A stretch of 64,000 bases of DNA, from the IMG/VR virus record IMGVR_UViG_3300028840_006257, positions 1 through 64,000 of that record. The stretch is one strand, 5' to 3'. The position numbers and the translations under genes are program-made. A model generated the notes under the pieces. That model did no database searches. It had not been told where the DNA came from and was given only the letters and a program-made list of their open reading frames with translations. This document shows, piece after piece, positions 14,541-21,560 of this stretch (the stretch's first letter is position 1; each line of letters opens with the position of its first letter). The stretch is from a virus.

Positions 14541-14693
14541 ATGTCCCGCAGCGAGGAGAAGCGAATCAGGAAGGATGAGCGCACGAGGACCGTCCGCGAG
14601 GTCGTGGACTGGATGCGTTCCATCCAGGGGTCGGAGTGTTCGTGGGCCTACGCGGTCGCGCGATGCTTCGGGCTGGAGAAGATGCCGAAGTGA
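14541..14693 (+). CDS. Very small basic protein
   Basis: A 50-residue ORF with a strong GAAGGAGGTGGGCG site right before the ATG, itself directly after TTTTCACG (14520-14527). It is Arg/Lys/Glu-rich at the N-terminus (EEKRIRKDERTRTVREVVDW) and has two Cys. Its stop overlaps the GTG of the next gene (GTGA), supporting that it is translated. Function unknown. Confidence 0.6.
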   Translation: MSRSEEKRIRKDERTRTVREVVDWMRSIQGSECSWAYAVARCFGLEKMPK

Positions 14694-15013
14694 CCGCTCT
14701 GCAGCACTGCGAGCGCGTCCGAGAGATCTGCCGTCAGATCTACGAGGATTCGTGCTTTCGCTCGGACTTCGCCCTCGACCATCCCCTGTACCGGGAGCTC
14801 GTGGGAATGGGGGAGGCGGTCGTCCCGGCTCTTTTGCGGCGGCTCGAGGACTTCGAGGACCCGGACAAGATGGCCATCTGGGAACCCATCTGCGCGCTCG
14901 CCCAGATCACCGGGGTGCAGGCCGTTCCCGTGGAGGATGCGGGGCGCCTGCTCAAGGTCATCGAGCACTGGCTTCGCTGGGGCCGCGAGCGGGGAATCTC
15001 GTGGGACGGCTGA
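14690..15013 (+). CDS. HEAT-like small conserved protein
   Basis: A 107-residue protein with GTG start in a GTGA overlap. The core (HPLYRELVGMGEAVVPALLR, then a tract ending ALAQITG and a PVP segment) follows the HPxYxxIIGMGxxAVPxLLRxLE...ALxxITG pattern of a widespread uncharacterised family with a HEAT-like helical pair. It probably mediates protein contacts. It overlaps the start of the RNase HII gene by 13 bases. Confidence 0.65.
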   Translation: MTALQHCERVREICRQIYEDSCFRSDFALDHPLYRELVGMGEAVVPALLRRLEDFEDPDKMAIWEPICALAQITGVQAVPVEDAGRLLKVIEHWLRWGRERGISWDG

Positions 15014-15672
15014 TCGGCATCGACGAGGCGGGTCGCGGGCCCGTCCTTGGACCCATGGTCATGGCCGCCGTGGCGGTGTCGGCGGAGCAGGCGGTCGAGC
15101 TTGCCAGGCTCGGCGTCAGGGACAGCAAGCGTTACGGGAGCGGCGAGGTGGCACGGAGGCGTCGGTTGGCCGCCCGGCCCGCCATCCAGATTCGCTCGGT
15201 CCACAAGGTGCTCGCGTTCTCGCCCGAGGAGGTCGACCGCTTCGCGAACAGAGGGCTCCTGAACGAGCTTGAGCGCGAGGGCGCCGTCAGGCTCCTTGAG
15301 GAGCTCGGAGCCGCCTCCGAGGACCAGATTTTCTGCGACGGCGCGAGCCTGTTCCACGACCTGCGGAACCGCTGGCCGAATCTCGTGGCCGAGAACAAGG
15401 CGGACGCCAGGTACTCGTGCGTCGCCGCGGCGTCGATCCTGGCGAAGGTCGCCCGGGACGAGGCGATGGAGGCCATCTGCCGGAAGTACGAGCCCGAGTT
15501 CGGCAAGATCACCGGAGGCGGCTACGTCAACGCAGGGACGCGGCGGTTCCTGACCGCCTACGAGGAGAAGCACGGCAGGCTCCCCCCCGAGGCGCGGACG
15601 AGCTGGAGGTGGCGCGAGAAGTCCCAAGCACGGACGCAACCCGACATCGCGAAGCTGCTTGATTTCCCTTGA
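15001..15672 (+). CDS. rnhB: Ribonuclease HII, archaeal-type sequence
   Basis: A 223-residue protein, GTG start (MGRLIGIDEAGRGPVLGP). RNase HII cleaves the RNA strand of RNA/DNA hybrids, for example primers or misinserted ribonucleotides. Asp8-Glu9 of DEAGRG, DSKRYGSG near residue 41, an Asp in ENKADARY and the Asp of ILAKVARDE supply the expected acidic active site. The C-terminal part (a GGGY turn, T..FL.AYEEKHG.LPPEAR.SW) resembles archaeal and eukaryotic RNase HII more than typical bacterial RnhB. Likely used in phage replication. In-frame codons upstream overlap the previous gene and are excluded. Confidence 0.9.
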   Translation: MGRLIGIDEAGRGPVLGPMVMAAVAVSAEQAVELARLGVRDSKRYGSGEVARRRRLAARPAIQIRSVHKVLAFSPEEVDRFANRGLLNELEREGAVRLLEELGAASEDQIFCDGASLFHDLRNRWPNLVAENKADARYSCVAAASILAKVARDEAMEAICRKYEPEFGKITGGGYVNAGTRRFLTAYEEKHGRLPPEARTSWRWREKSQARTQPDIAKLLDFP

Positions 15673-15752
15673 CGAGCCTCTGAAGCTCGGTTAGGTTGTC
15701 CAACGGTGGCGAGGGCACTACATCCTGACCTGCTAGGGAGGGGACCTCCGTG

Positions 15753-15772
15753 ACGTAGCGACTACGCTACGT
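15753..15772. repeat. Perfect 8-bp inverted repeat at a translation start
   Basis: ACGTAGCG (15753-15760) and CGCTACGT (15765-15772) flank ACTA, ending at the GTG/ATG start of the next gene. It could be an operator or a hairpin that controls translation, since a GGGAGGGG sequence lies about 32 nt before the start. Confidence 0.55.
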
Positions 15773-15773
15773 G

Positions 15774-16103
15774 ATGAAGAAGTCCACCCCCAACCAGAGT
15801 CAGAATCACAACCCGCGCAAGAGGAACGATCCCCGCTACGAGCGGGTGCTCATCGGAGAGCGCCTCGTGCCCATGCAGGCGCAGCACGTCGACCAGGTCG
15901 CCGCGACCGAGGACCGGCCGTTGTCCTGGTGGAACGAGATGAGTTCGGATCCGCGGTGCCCGAGGTGCTTCTTGCGTCTCCGCGACGGCCGACGTCCGCA
16001 CTTCTGCCGCTGGAACGTCGCCCGGGAGGGCCCGCGGGACCCCGACCCTCCCGTCGTCCGGGTCCCCATCTACCGATGGGTCCGTAAGGACGGTCCCCGG
16101 TAG
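15774..16103 (+). CDS. Small zinc-binding-type hypothetical protein
   Basis: A 109-residue basic protein; GTG 15771 is an alternative start one codon earlier. It begins with an Asn/Gln/Lys-rich segment and has CPRC followed by HFC near residues 70-88, a likely metal site. The C-terminus is Arg/Pro-rich. No family is recognised. Its stop TAG is also the first part of a -10-like TAGGGT before the next gene. Confidence 0.55.
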   Translation: MKKSTPNQSQNHNPRKRNDPRYERVLIGERLVPMQAQHVDQVAATEDRPLSWWNEMSSDPRCPRCFLRLRDGRRPHFCRWNVAREGPRDPDPPVVRVPIYRWVRKDGPR

Positions 16104-16112
16104 GGTGGGGGC

Positions 16113-16322
16113 ATGGACGCCACCGAGCTAGATCTCCGGTTCACCCACCACGCGCCGAAGGGCGACCAACCCCAGAAGTACGAGGCCCTCCGGGCCAAGG
16201 CCAAGGAGTTCGCCGCCCTGGTCCTGGAGCTCGCGCCCGACAGTCGCGAGCGGTCCCTCGCCATCACGAAGATCGAGGAGGCGGTTTTCTGGGCTAATGC
16301 GGCTACTGCTCGACGAGAGTAA
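16113..16322 (+). CDS. acb2: Acb2/Tad1-hairpin family protein (putative anti-CBASS cyclic-nucleotide sponge)
   Basis: A 69-residue protein: DLRFTHHAPKGDQPQKYEAL, LRAKAKEFAALVLEL, then PDSRERSLAITKIEEAVFWA. It fits the phage pattern FxxHxPKxxQxxxYxxIRxxAKxLAxxIxxxxPxSRExSLAxTxLExAVxWANAxIAR. Acb2 proteins form hexamers that bind cyclic di- and trinucleotides made by host CBASS (and some Thoeris) signalling, preventing effector activation. Length and motif order match the family. It starts 6 nt after a TAGGGT hexamer and overlaps the deacetylase gene by 26 bases. Ligand preference cannot be read from the sequence. Confidence 0.85.
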   Translation: MDATELDLRFTHHAPKGDQPQKYEALRAKAKEFAALVLELAPDSRERSLAITKIEEAVFWANAATARRE

Positions 16323-16992
16323 TTCGGTGACCTGGAGGACCACCTCGTTCTGCAAGGTGCTGGCTTTTCTGGCGCTCGCCATGAAGCCCGTGCACCATGG
16401 CGACCGGGACCGTCCGCTCGTGGCCTTGACGTTCGACGCGTGTCCCACGAGTCTGGACCTCGACCTGGGGATCGTGGACGTCCTCCGGGAGCACGAGGTG
16501 CCGGCGACGATGTTCCTCAGCGGTCGCTGGGTGGAGAGGCATCGCCGGGAGACGGTCGAGCTGGCGCAGCACTTCGAGATCGGCAACCACGGCTACGCGC
16601 ACGACGACGCGCGCCAGGGGAAGATGTCCTACGGCGAGGCGCTTCAAGACATCGACCGGGCGCAGAAGGTCATCGAGAAGGTCACGGGGGCGCGTCCGAG
16701 GTTCTATCGGCCGCCGGCGGTCAGGTACAACGACGAGATCCTCCGGGCGGCGAGGGACGCGGGTCTCAAGACCGTGCTGTACGACGTGGCCTCGGGCGAC
16801 CCGGATCCTCGTCTCAAGCCCGAGAAGATAGTGAGGTACGTCCTGTGGAAGTCGAAGCCCGGCTCCATCGTGATATTTCACGTGAACGGAAAGGGCTGGA
16901 CGACGGCCGAGACGTTGCCCAGGATCATCGATGGCCTCCGCTCTAGGGGACTCCGACTGGTCACCGTGGGCGATTTACTGTCTCGAGGCTGA
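16297..16992 (+). CDS. NodB-type polysaccharide deacetylase
   Basis: A 231-residue protein; GTG 16327 is an alternative start that would give a better signal-like N-terminus (TTSFCKVLAFLALAM). The NodB fold motifs are in order: TFDACPT near residue 46 (motif 1, metal Asp), GNHGYAHDD near 97 (motif 2 His), RFYRPPAVRYN near 136 (motif 3 Arg), and IVIFHVN near 190 (motif 5 His). Such enzymes remove N- or O-acetyl groups from peptidoglycan, chitin-like or exopolysaccharides. In a phage it could modify the host wall or block superinfection. Motif 1 has Ala-Cys where many members have Asp-Gly. Confidence 0.85.
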   Translation: MRLLLDESNSVTWRTTSFCKVLAFLALAMKPVHHGDRDRPLVALTFDACPTSLDLDLGIVDVLREHEVPATMFLSGRWVERHRRETVELAQHFEIGNHGYAHDDARQGKMSYGEALQDIDRAQKVIEKVTGARPRFYRPPAVRYNDEILRAARDAGLKTVLYDVASGDPDPRLKPEKIVRYVLWKSKPGSIVIFHVNGKGWTTAETLPRIIDGLRSRGLRLVTVGDLLSRG

Positions 16993-17001
16993 GATCCCGG
17001 C

Positions 17002-17027
17002 TTTTCACGAAACGGCCGGGGTATAAG
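17002..17027 (+). promoter_or_regulatory. TTTTCACG element plus TATAAG box
   Basis: TTTTCACGA (17002-17010) and TATAAG (17022-17027), separated by 12 nt from the end of TTTTCACG, lie just after the deacetylase gene and 4 nt before the GTG at 17032. It is the clearest joint instance of both recurring elements. Confidence 0.55.
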
Positions 17028-17031
17028 GGAC

Positions 17032-17406
17032 GTGGACGGTCCCGTCGAGCACCTCGAGACCCTTCTGCGTCTCCCGTGGCCGTGGACTCCCGAGTTTCAG
17101 GAGGCCGAGGCCAGGACCAGGTCGCCGATGTCGGACACGACGTGGGGCGGGTTGACGAGGAAACAGGCGGCGTCGCTCCTGGCCGAGCAGCAGAGGCGCG
17201 AGGCGAACTGGAAGCGTGTCAGAGAGGCGTCGGCCGTCGCCGTGGCCGAGACCCTAGACGTCGAGGTGGCTCGCGCTCACAAGCTGATGGCCGCGACGGC
17301 ATCCCTCACGCGCATGCGCGCTCGCAGCTCCGAGCCGGAGGAGCTGGCATCCCTCTGGTGGAAACTCATTCGCTTCGCGCACGAGGGGGGTACGGTGACG
17401 GCGTGA
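17032..17406 (+). CDS. Hypothetical protein
   Basis: A 124-residue protein with GTG start immediately after the TATAAG box. It is helical (RKQAASLLAEQQRREANWKR, ETLDVEVARAHKLMAATAS) with two aromatic-rich patches (LLRLPWPWTP, LASLWWKLIRFAH). No family is recognised. The true start could be a downstream codon because the -10 spacing to GTG 17032 is short. Confidence 0.55.
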   Translation: MDGPVEHLETLLRLPWPWTPEFQEAEARTRSPMSDTTWGGLTRKQAASLLAEQQRREANWKRVREASAVAVAETLDVEVARAHKLMAATASLTRMRARSSEPEELASLWWKLIRFAHEGGTVTA

Positions 17407-17425
17407 TCTTCAGGAGCGAGGAGCG

Positions 17426-17623
17426 ATGGCTAGGATGGACATCATCTCCGGAGTCTACATGGCGTGCAGCGTGTGCGAGACCCTGCTCGAGCGGGACGAC
17501 GAGGGCAACTACGTCTGTCCGAACCCCGCGTGCGGCAAGGGAGGACTGCGGTCCAAGGATGGGGTCAGCATCGTCGCCGACGAGAAGGGGAACGTCACCA
17601 TCAGGAACGGGAAGCCGTCGTAG
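17426..17623 (+). CDS. Small zinc-ribbon protein
   Basis: A 65-residue protein with ATG preceded by GAGCGAGGAGCG. A four-Cys ribbon (CSVC ... CPNPAC) spans residues 14-36, followed by a short beta segment. It may bind nucleic acid or a partner protein. No specific role can be assigned. It precedes ClpS. Confidence 0.65.
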   Translation: MARMDIISGVYMACSVCETLLERDDEGNYVCPNPACGKGGLRSKDGVSIVADEKGNVTIRNGKPS

Positions 17624-17671
17624 GGCGCTAGCCCTCCTATCCGACACCCGTAGTTGAGGACCGAGGCAGCG

Positions 17672-18001
17672 GTGGGCAATCCTAGGGAGAACGAGGACCA
17701 CGACGCGGGCGTCGCGATCAGGGAACGTCAGGACACGGGCGTCCAGAGGCCGCGCATGTACCGGGTCGTCCTCCTCAATGACGACTTCACGCCCATCGAC
17801 TTCGTGGTCGGGCTGGTGCGGGTCGTGTTCCGCAAGGACGAGGCGGAGGCCAGCCGCATCACGTTCGAGGTGCACGAGAGGGGCGCCTCGGTTTGCGGCG
17901 TGTACACGCACGAGATCGCCGAGACGAAGTGCGCGATGGTCCACCAGCACGCGGCGGCGGCGGGGCACCCGCTGATGGCCACGATGGAGCCCGAGACCTG
18001 A
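17672..18001 (+). CDS. clpS: ClpS-like ATP-dependent protease adaptor
   Basis: A 109-residue protein from GTG 17672; TTG 17654 is an alternative. The fold core is clear: MYRVVLLNDDFTPIDFVV (ClpA-contact and N-degron pocket strand), then VHERGASVCGVYTHEIAETK, with the conserved HPL near the end. ClpS binds substrates with bulky N-terminal residues and hands them to ClpAP, or redirects ClpAP specificity. A phage copy could steer host proteolysis during infection. The unstructured N-terminal extension that matters for ClpS activity is present (about 28 residues). Confidence 0.9.
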   Translation: MGNPRENEDHDAGVAIRERQDTGVQRPRMYRVVLLNDDFTPIDFVVGLVRVVFRKDEAEASRITFEVHERGASVCGVYTHEIAETKCAMVHQHAAAAGHPLMATMEPET

Positions 18002-18070
18002 TCCTCGGAAGATCGCGGTGATGGCCCGTGTGGGAGTGCCTTTCGTCCTATAGGCGCCCATACTTGGCAG

Positions 18071-18799
18071 ATGACCAAGCTACGTGACGGCTCCGAGGTG
18101 GCGGACCCCCGGCTCGCCCGACTGCGACATTTCGACGAGAGGTCGAGGAACTTTCCGATCCGGGCGACGGTCTCTCGCGGCAAGGGCCCGCGGAGCTACA
18201 CGTGGCGGTGCGTCTCGCACCTCGATCAGGGAGCCGAGGGCGCCTGCGTCGGGTTCGCGGCAACCCACGAGCTCGTCGCCAGGCCGATGGAGATCAGGCA
18301 CCTGAGCGCCGACTTCGCCAGGCAGATGATCTACTGGGAGGCGCAGAAAATCGACCCGTGGGAGGGCGGGAGCTACCCGGGCGCCGAGCCGCGCTACGAG
18401 GGCACCTCGGTCCTCGCGGGCATCAAGGTCCTCAAGACCCTCGGGTACATCGAGAGCTATCGCTGGGCCTTCGGTCTCAACGACCTCGTCATGGCCGTCG
18501 GCTACTGCGGTCCGGCTGTCCTGGGACTCCCCTGGTACGAGGGGATGTTCGAGCCGCGGTCGTGCCACCACCTCCACGTCGACGGCGAGCTCGCGGGAGG
18601 GCACGCCATCCTCTGCAAGGCGGTCGACATCAAAGCCCGGACCTTCGTCCTACACAACAGCTGGGGGCCCAGGTGGGGGGTCGACGGAGACGCGCTGATC
18701 TCGTGGGAGGAGATGGACCGTCTCCTCCACGAGGAGGGCGAGGCCGTGATCCCCCTCGGACGCAAGAAGGGACTTCTCTCACGGCTCATCGGACGGTAA
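18071..18799 (+). CDS. Papain-like (C1A) cysteine peptidase
   Basis: A 242-residue protein. The oxyanion-hole Gln53 and catalytic Cys59 lie in LDQGAEGACVGFAATHEL, catalytic His in LAGGHAILCKAV near residue 178, and Asn in VLHNSWGPRWG near residue 195. That is the complete Q-C-H-N set of papain-fold peptidases. No signal peptide or pro-domain is evident, so it would act in the host cytoplasm or in the virion. Phages often carry such single-domain C1A-like proteins; a maturation or host-takeover role is possible but not shown. A CATACT hexamer lies 6 nt before the ATG. Confidence 0.85.
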   Translation: MTKLRDGSEVADPRLARLRHFDERSRNFPIRATVSRGKGPRSYTWRCVSHLDQGAEGACVGFAATHELVARPMEIRHLSADFARQMIYWEAQKIDPWEGGSYPGAEPRYEGTSVLAGIKVLKTLGYIESYRWAFGLNDLVMAVGYCGPAVLGLPWYEGMFEPRSCHHLHVDGELAGGHAILCKAVDIKARTFVLHNSWGPRWGVDGDALISWEEMDRLLHEEGEAVIPLGRKKGLLSRLIGR

Positions 18800-18811
18800 G
18801 ATAACCGTCTG

Positions 18812-19420
18812 GTGGAACCCACTCTGAAAAAGGCGTCCAAGTTCCTGAGCCTCGTGCTCCGGCACGACCCGGGACGGATCGGTCTCGAACTCGACCAGGC
18901 CGGCTGGGTCGGCGTGGACGACTTGCTCGAGGGGATCAAGAGGAACAGGCGCGGGGTCTCGATGGATCGTGAAAAGCTGCGTCGGGTGGTCGAGACCAAC
19001 GACAAGGGGCGCTTCGAGTTCAGCGACGACGGTACTCGGATTCGAGCCCGCCAGGGGCACAGCGTGCACGTCGAGCTCGGGGACGAACCGCGCGAGCCGC
19101 CCGAGTGCCTGTACCACGGGACGCCCGAGAAGTTCGTAACGGCCATCCGTTCCGGGGGCCTGCTCAAGATGAGTCGCCACGCCGTGCACCTGTCGCCCGA
19201 CTACGAGACGGCCACGAAGGTCGGGGCCCGGCGTGGGAGGGCCGTCGTCATCAAGGTTCGCGCCCGACGGATGCACGAGGACGGACACGAGTTCCGCCTG
19301 ACGGGGAACGGCGTCTGGTACACGGACCACGTGCCGCCCGACTACCTCGTCTGGCCCGAGGAGCGTGCCTACTTCTCCCTCGGCAAGAAGATCTATCCGT
19401 CGGCGACCCGGCACGATTAG
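18812..19420 (+). CDS. kptA: RNA 2'-phosphotransferase (Tpt1/KptA family)
   Basis: A 202-residue protein, GTG start. The family moves an internal 2'-phosphate from RNA to NAD+, giving 2'-OH RNA, nicotinamide and ADP-ribose cyclic phosphate. Signatures seen: SKFLSLVLRHDPGRIGLELD near the start (catalytic Arg-His), RARQGHSV near residue 75, YHGT near 97 and HLSPDYETA near 125, covering the Arg-His-Arg-Arg active-site layout. The bacterial role is uncertain; in phage it could repair RNA ends or act on other NAD-dependent substrates. Its stop overlaps the stop of the convergent gene. Confidence 0.92.
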   Translation: MEPTLKKASKFLSLVLRHDPGRIGLELDQAGWVGVDDLLEGIKRNRRGVSMDREKLRRVVETNDKGRFEFSDDGTRIRARQGHSVHVELGDEPREPPECLYHGTPEKFVTAIRSGGLLKMSRHAVHLSPDYETATKVGARRGRAVVIKVRARRMHEDGHEFRLTGNGVWYTDHVPPDYLVWPEERAYFSLGKKIYPSATRHD

Positions 19421-20031
19421 CCCGTGCGCGGGGTGTAGAACCTGCCGAACTCCGCGCCGAACCGTTCGTTCAGGATCTCGTAGACCTTCGGCGTGCAGTA
19501 CGTCTGCCAGGGTTCCTTGCCCTCGGTCTCGTTGTGGCGACCGAGCCGGAAGGTCGGGAGACCGAGGCGCCGCATCAGGGCATCCAGTTCGACCTGCAGC
19601 TTCTCGTACCGGAGGATGCTGTGGCAGTCGTCGACGTGGTAGTAGATGCGACCGTCTCGCACGTAGGGGTCGTCCTGGTAGGAACGCGCGAACCCCTCGA
19701 AGCCCCGTCCTTGGCCTCGACGGACGTAGCAGCTCACGAAGAAGTCGTACGGGTTGCGGACGACCGTGAAGACGTGCTCGTCGCCCCGGAAGACGCTCGC
19801 GGGCATCTCGCCGAGGTGAGGGCGTCGATGGTCGTAGATCTTGGCGCGCCGTCGCTGGATCTGCTCGATGCGGACGGCGCCGGGCTTCCCGTGGACGTCC
19901 GCGAGACTCATGTGGTGGGGTCGCAGGTCCATCGCCTCGGGGAAGGCGTCCTGGAGCGCGAGCATCATGGAGCTCGAGGCCGTGTGTGGGTGCGCCAGGA
20001 AGACGAACCTGCCGGGAAGGACGACGGCCAT
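19417..20031 (-). CDS. Sulfotransferase-like P-loop protein
   Basis: A 204-residue minus-strand protein. FVFLAHPHTASSSMMLALQ at residues 9-27 resembles the 5'-PAPS-binding PSB loop of sulfotransferases, and VFTVVRNPYDFFVSCY near residues 87-102 matches the 3'-phosphate-binding RNPYDxxVS motif. Family members transfer sulfate from PAPS to sugars, proteins or small molecules. Its neighbour on the other strand is kptA, whose product also handles nucleotide phosphates; a link is only speculative. It could modify surface glycans. No membrane segment is seen. Confidence 0.75.
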   Translation of the reverse strand: MAVVLPGRFVFLAHPHTASSSMMLALQDAFPEAMDLRPHHMSLADVHGKPGAVRIEQIQRRRAKIYDHRRPHLGEMPASVFRGDEHVFTVVRNPYDFFVSCYVRRGQGRGFEGFARSYQDDPYVRDGRIYYHVDDCHSILRYEKLQVELDALMRRLGLPTFRLGRHNETEGKEPWQTYCTPKVYEILNERFGAEFGRFYTPRTG

Positions 20032-20101
20032 CGCACGGGCAGCCTACCGGCCCCGGCGCTTGATTTTCCCCTTATGGGCTCCCGTGGATGGGATACCTGC
20101 G

Positions 20102-21547
20102 ATGTCTGATCGCCGTCCACCTCTCGTCCCAGAACGCCGCCCTCCGGCTCCACTCGTTCGTGCGTTGATCGCGCGCGCCCGGGAGGACCCGGCGTTTCGT
20201 GAATCTCTGCGCCGCGTGGTCAGGGCGAAGGAGAAGCCGACGTACGAGGCGTACGTCGAGCGCAAGCGCAGGGAGGGGAAGCCGGCCCTTGAGCGCGAGC
20301 AGTGGGAACGCAAGGTCTTCGGCGTCCCGTCTTCGACGCCGACTTCGGAGCGTCCGGCTCAGCCAACATCGCCGGGCGTCTCCTGGAATCCGCGTCCCCT
20401 CTTCCCGGAGAGCGAGACGAGTCACCTTCCGCGGTGGGTCCTCCAGGAGAGCGACGATCCCGAGACCCTCTTCGAGGAGTCCAAGGAGGCTCACGAGCAG
20501 ATGGTCCACTGGCTGGACGAGGGGCGCGGCATCGACAGGACCATCGGTGCCAGGGTCGTGCGGCGCGACCAGGATCCACGCGCCGAGTTCGACCTCGATA
20601 CGCCGGGCCCCGTCGTCGTCATCGCGCCTCCGAAGAGCGAGGAGGCGGCGCGCGAGAAGGTCAAGACGCGGTACGGGGGCAGCTGGAGGGAGGGGGCAAT
20701 CGACCTCATACGCGCCACCATCGCCGTCGACAGATACGACGACCTGCAGCAGGTGGTCGACGCGCTCCGCGAGAGCGGAATGGACCTCGCCTCGAGTCCG
20801 CGCGACAGGTTCGCCAAGCCGACCGACGTCGGTTACCGCGACATCGTCTTCAACGTGCGCATGCCGAACGGGCACATCGTGGAGATGCAGCTGAATCTCA
20901 AGGAGATTCTCAAGGCGAAGGAGGAGGCCCACCCCTACTACACGAAGGTGAAGAATCGTCAGAAACAGCGACACCGCGACGGCAAGGGGCCCGACGAGAA
21001 GGAGATCGAGGAGGCAGCTCGGCGTCAGAGGGGCCTCTACGAACGGGCCTGGAAGGTCGTGCAGCCTTCGGAGGAGATCGAGCCGTATCCGGGCATGCTG
21101 CCCAAGGAGCTGGAGGAGGCCGAGAAAATGGAGGAGGCCCCGAAGCCGGAGAAGGTCGAGGACGTTGTTTCCCTTTTCACGGCGCCCGACAAGGGAAAGA
21201 AGAGGAAGACGGCAGGGGACGGAGAGGGGCGACGCGCCGGGCGCGGGGTGCTGTACTTCGAGCTGGACGGCCTCCCCGTGAGGTGGGCACCCTTGAAATG
21301 GCCACAGTATCACGGCGCCGGAGGGCCCCAGGACGTGGACGACATGGGGGCCTTCGTCGAGCGTCGCACTCCGATCTCAGAGGAGGAGTTCGACGAGATG
21401 GTGAGGGAGCGCAGGAGACTGCGAGCCCGGGCGACGACGCCGAAGAAGGGATCGCTTTCCGACCTGCTGCGGCGCCGCGCCGCGGAGGACCCGGCGTTTC
21501 GGAGAGGACTCCTGGACGCCCTGCGCGGACGGAACGAGGACTGCTGA
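20102..21547 (+). CDS. RelA/SpoT-like domain protein, probable virion-associated
   Basis: A 481-residue protein; ATG 20102 chosen, GTG 20084 possible. At the N-terminus LIARAREDPAFRESLRRVV, and at the C-terminus LLRRRAAEDPAFRRGLLDAL, are copies of the recurrent virion module. Residues 40-75 hold a YVERKRREGKPALEREQWE segment. Residues 190-290 (GAIDLIRATIAVDRYDDL, PRDRFAKPTDVGYRDIVFN, GHIVEMQLNLKEILKAKEE) match the RelA/SpoT nucleotidyltransferase fold, which transfers pyrophosphate from ATP to a nucleotide. If active it could make (p)ppGpp or a related alarmone, or modify RNA. The central-to-C-terminal part is a linker-like charged region. Confidence 0.7.
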   Translation: MSDRRPPLVPERRPPAPLVRALIARAREDPAFRESLRRVVRAKEKPTYEAYVERKRREGKPALEREQWERKVFGVPSSTPTSERPAQPTSPGVSWNPRPLFPESETSHLPRWVLQESDDPETLFEESKEAHEQMVHWLDEGRGIDRTIGARVVRRDQDPRAEFDLDTPGPVVVIAPPKSEEAAREKVKTRYGGSWREGAIDLIRATIAVDRYDDLQQVVDALRESGMDLASSPRDRFAKPTDVGYRDIVFNVRMPNGHIVEMQLNLKEILKAKEEAHPYYTKVKNRQKQRHRDGKGPDEKEIEEAARRQRGLYERAWKVVQPSEEIEPYPGMLPKELEEAEKMEEAPKPEKVEDVVSLFTAPDKGKKRKTAGDGEGRRAGRGVLYFELDGLPVRWAPLKWPQYHGAGGPQDVDDMGAFVERRTPISEEEFDEMVRERRRLRARATTPKKGSLSDLLRRRAAEDPAFRRGLLDALRGRNEDC

Positions 21548-21560
21548 CGGACGACGACCG

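Noticed and set aside
15001-19420. Archaeal host
   Set aside because: Archaeal-type RNase HII and Tpt1 alone do not outweigh ClpS, the NodB deacetylase, lipobox-type signals and -10 boxes at bacterial distances; archaeal TATA boxes lie about 25 nt before the transcript start.
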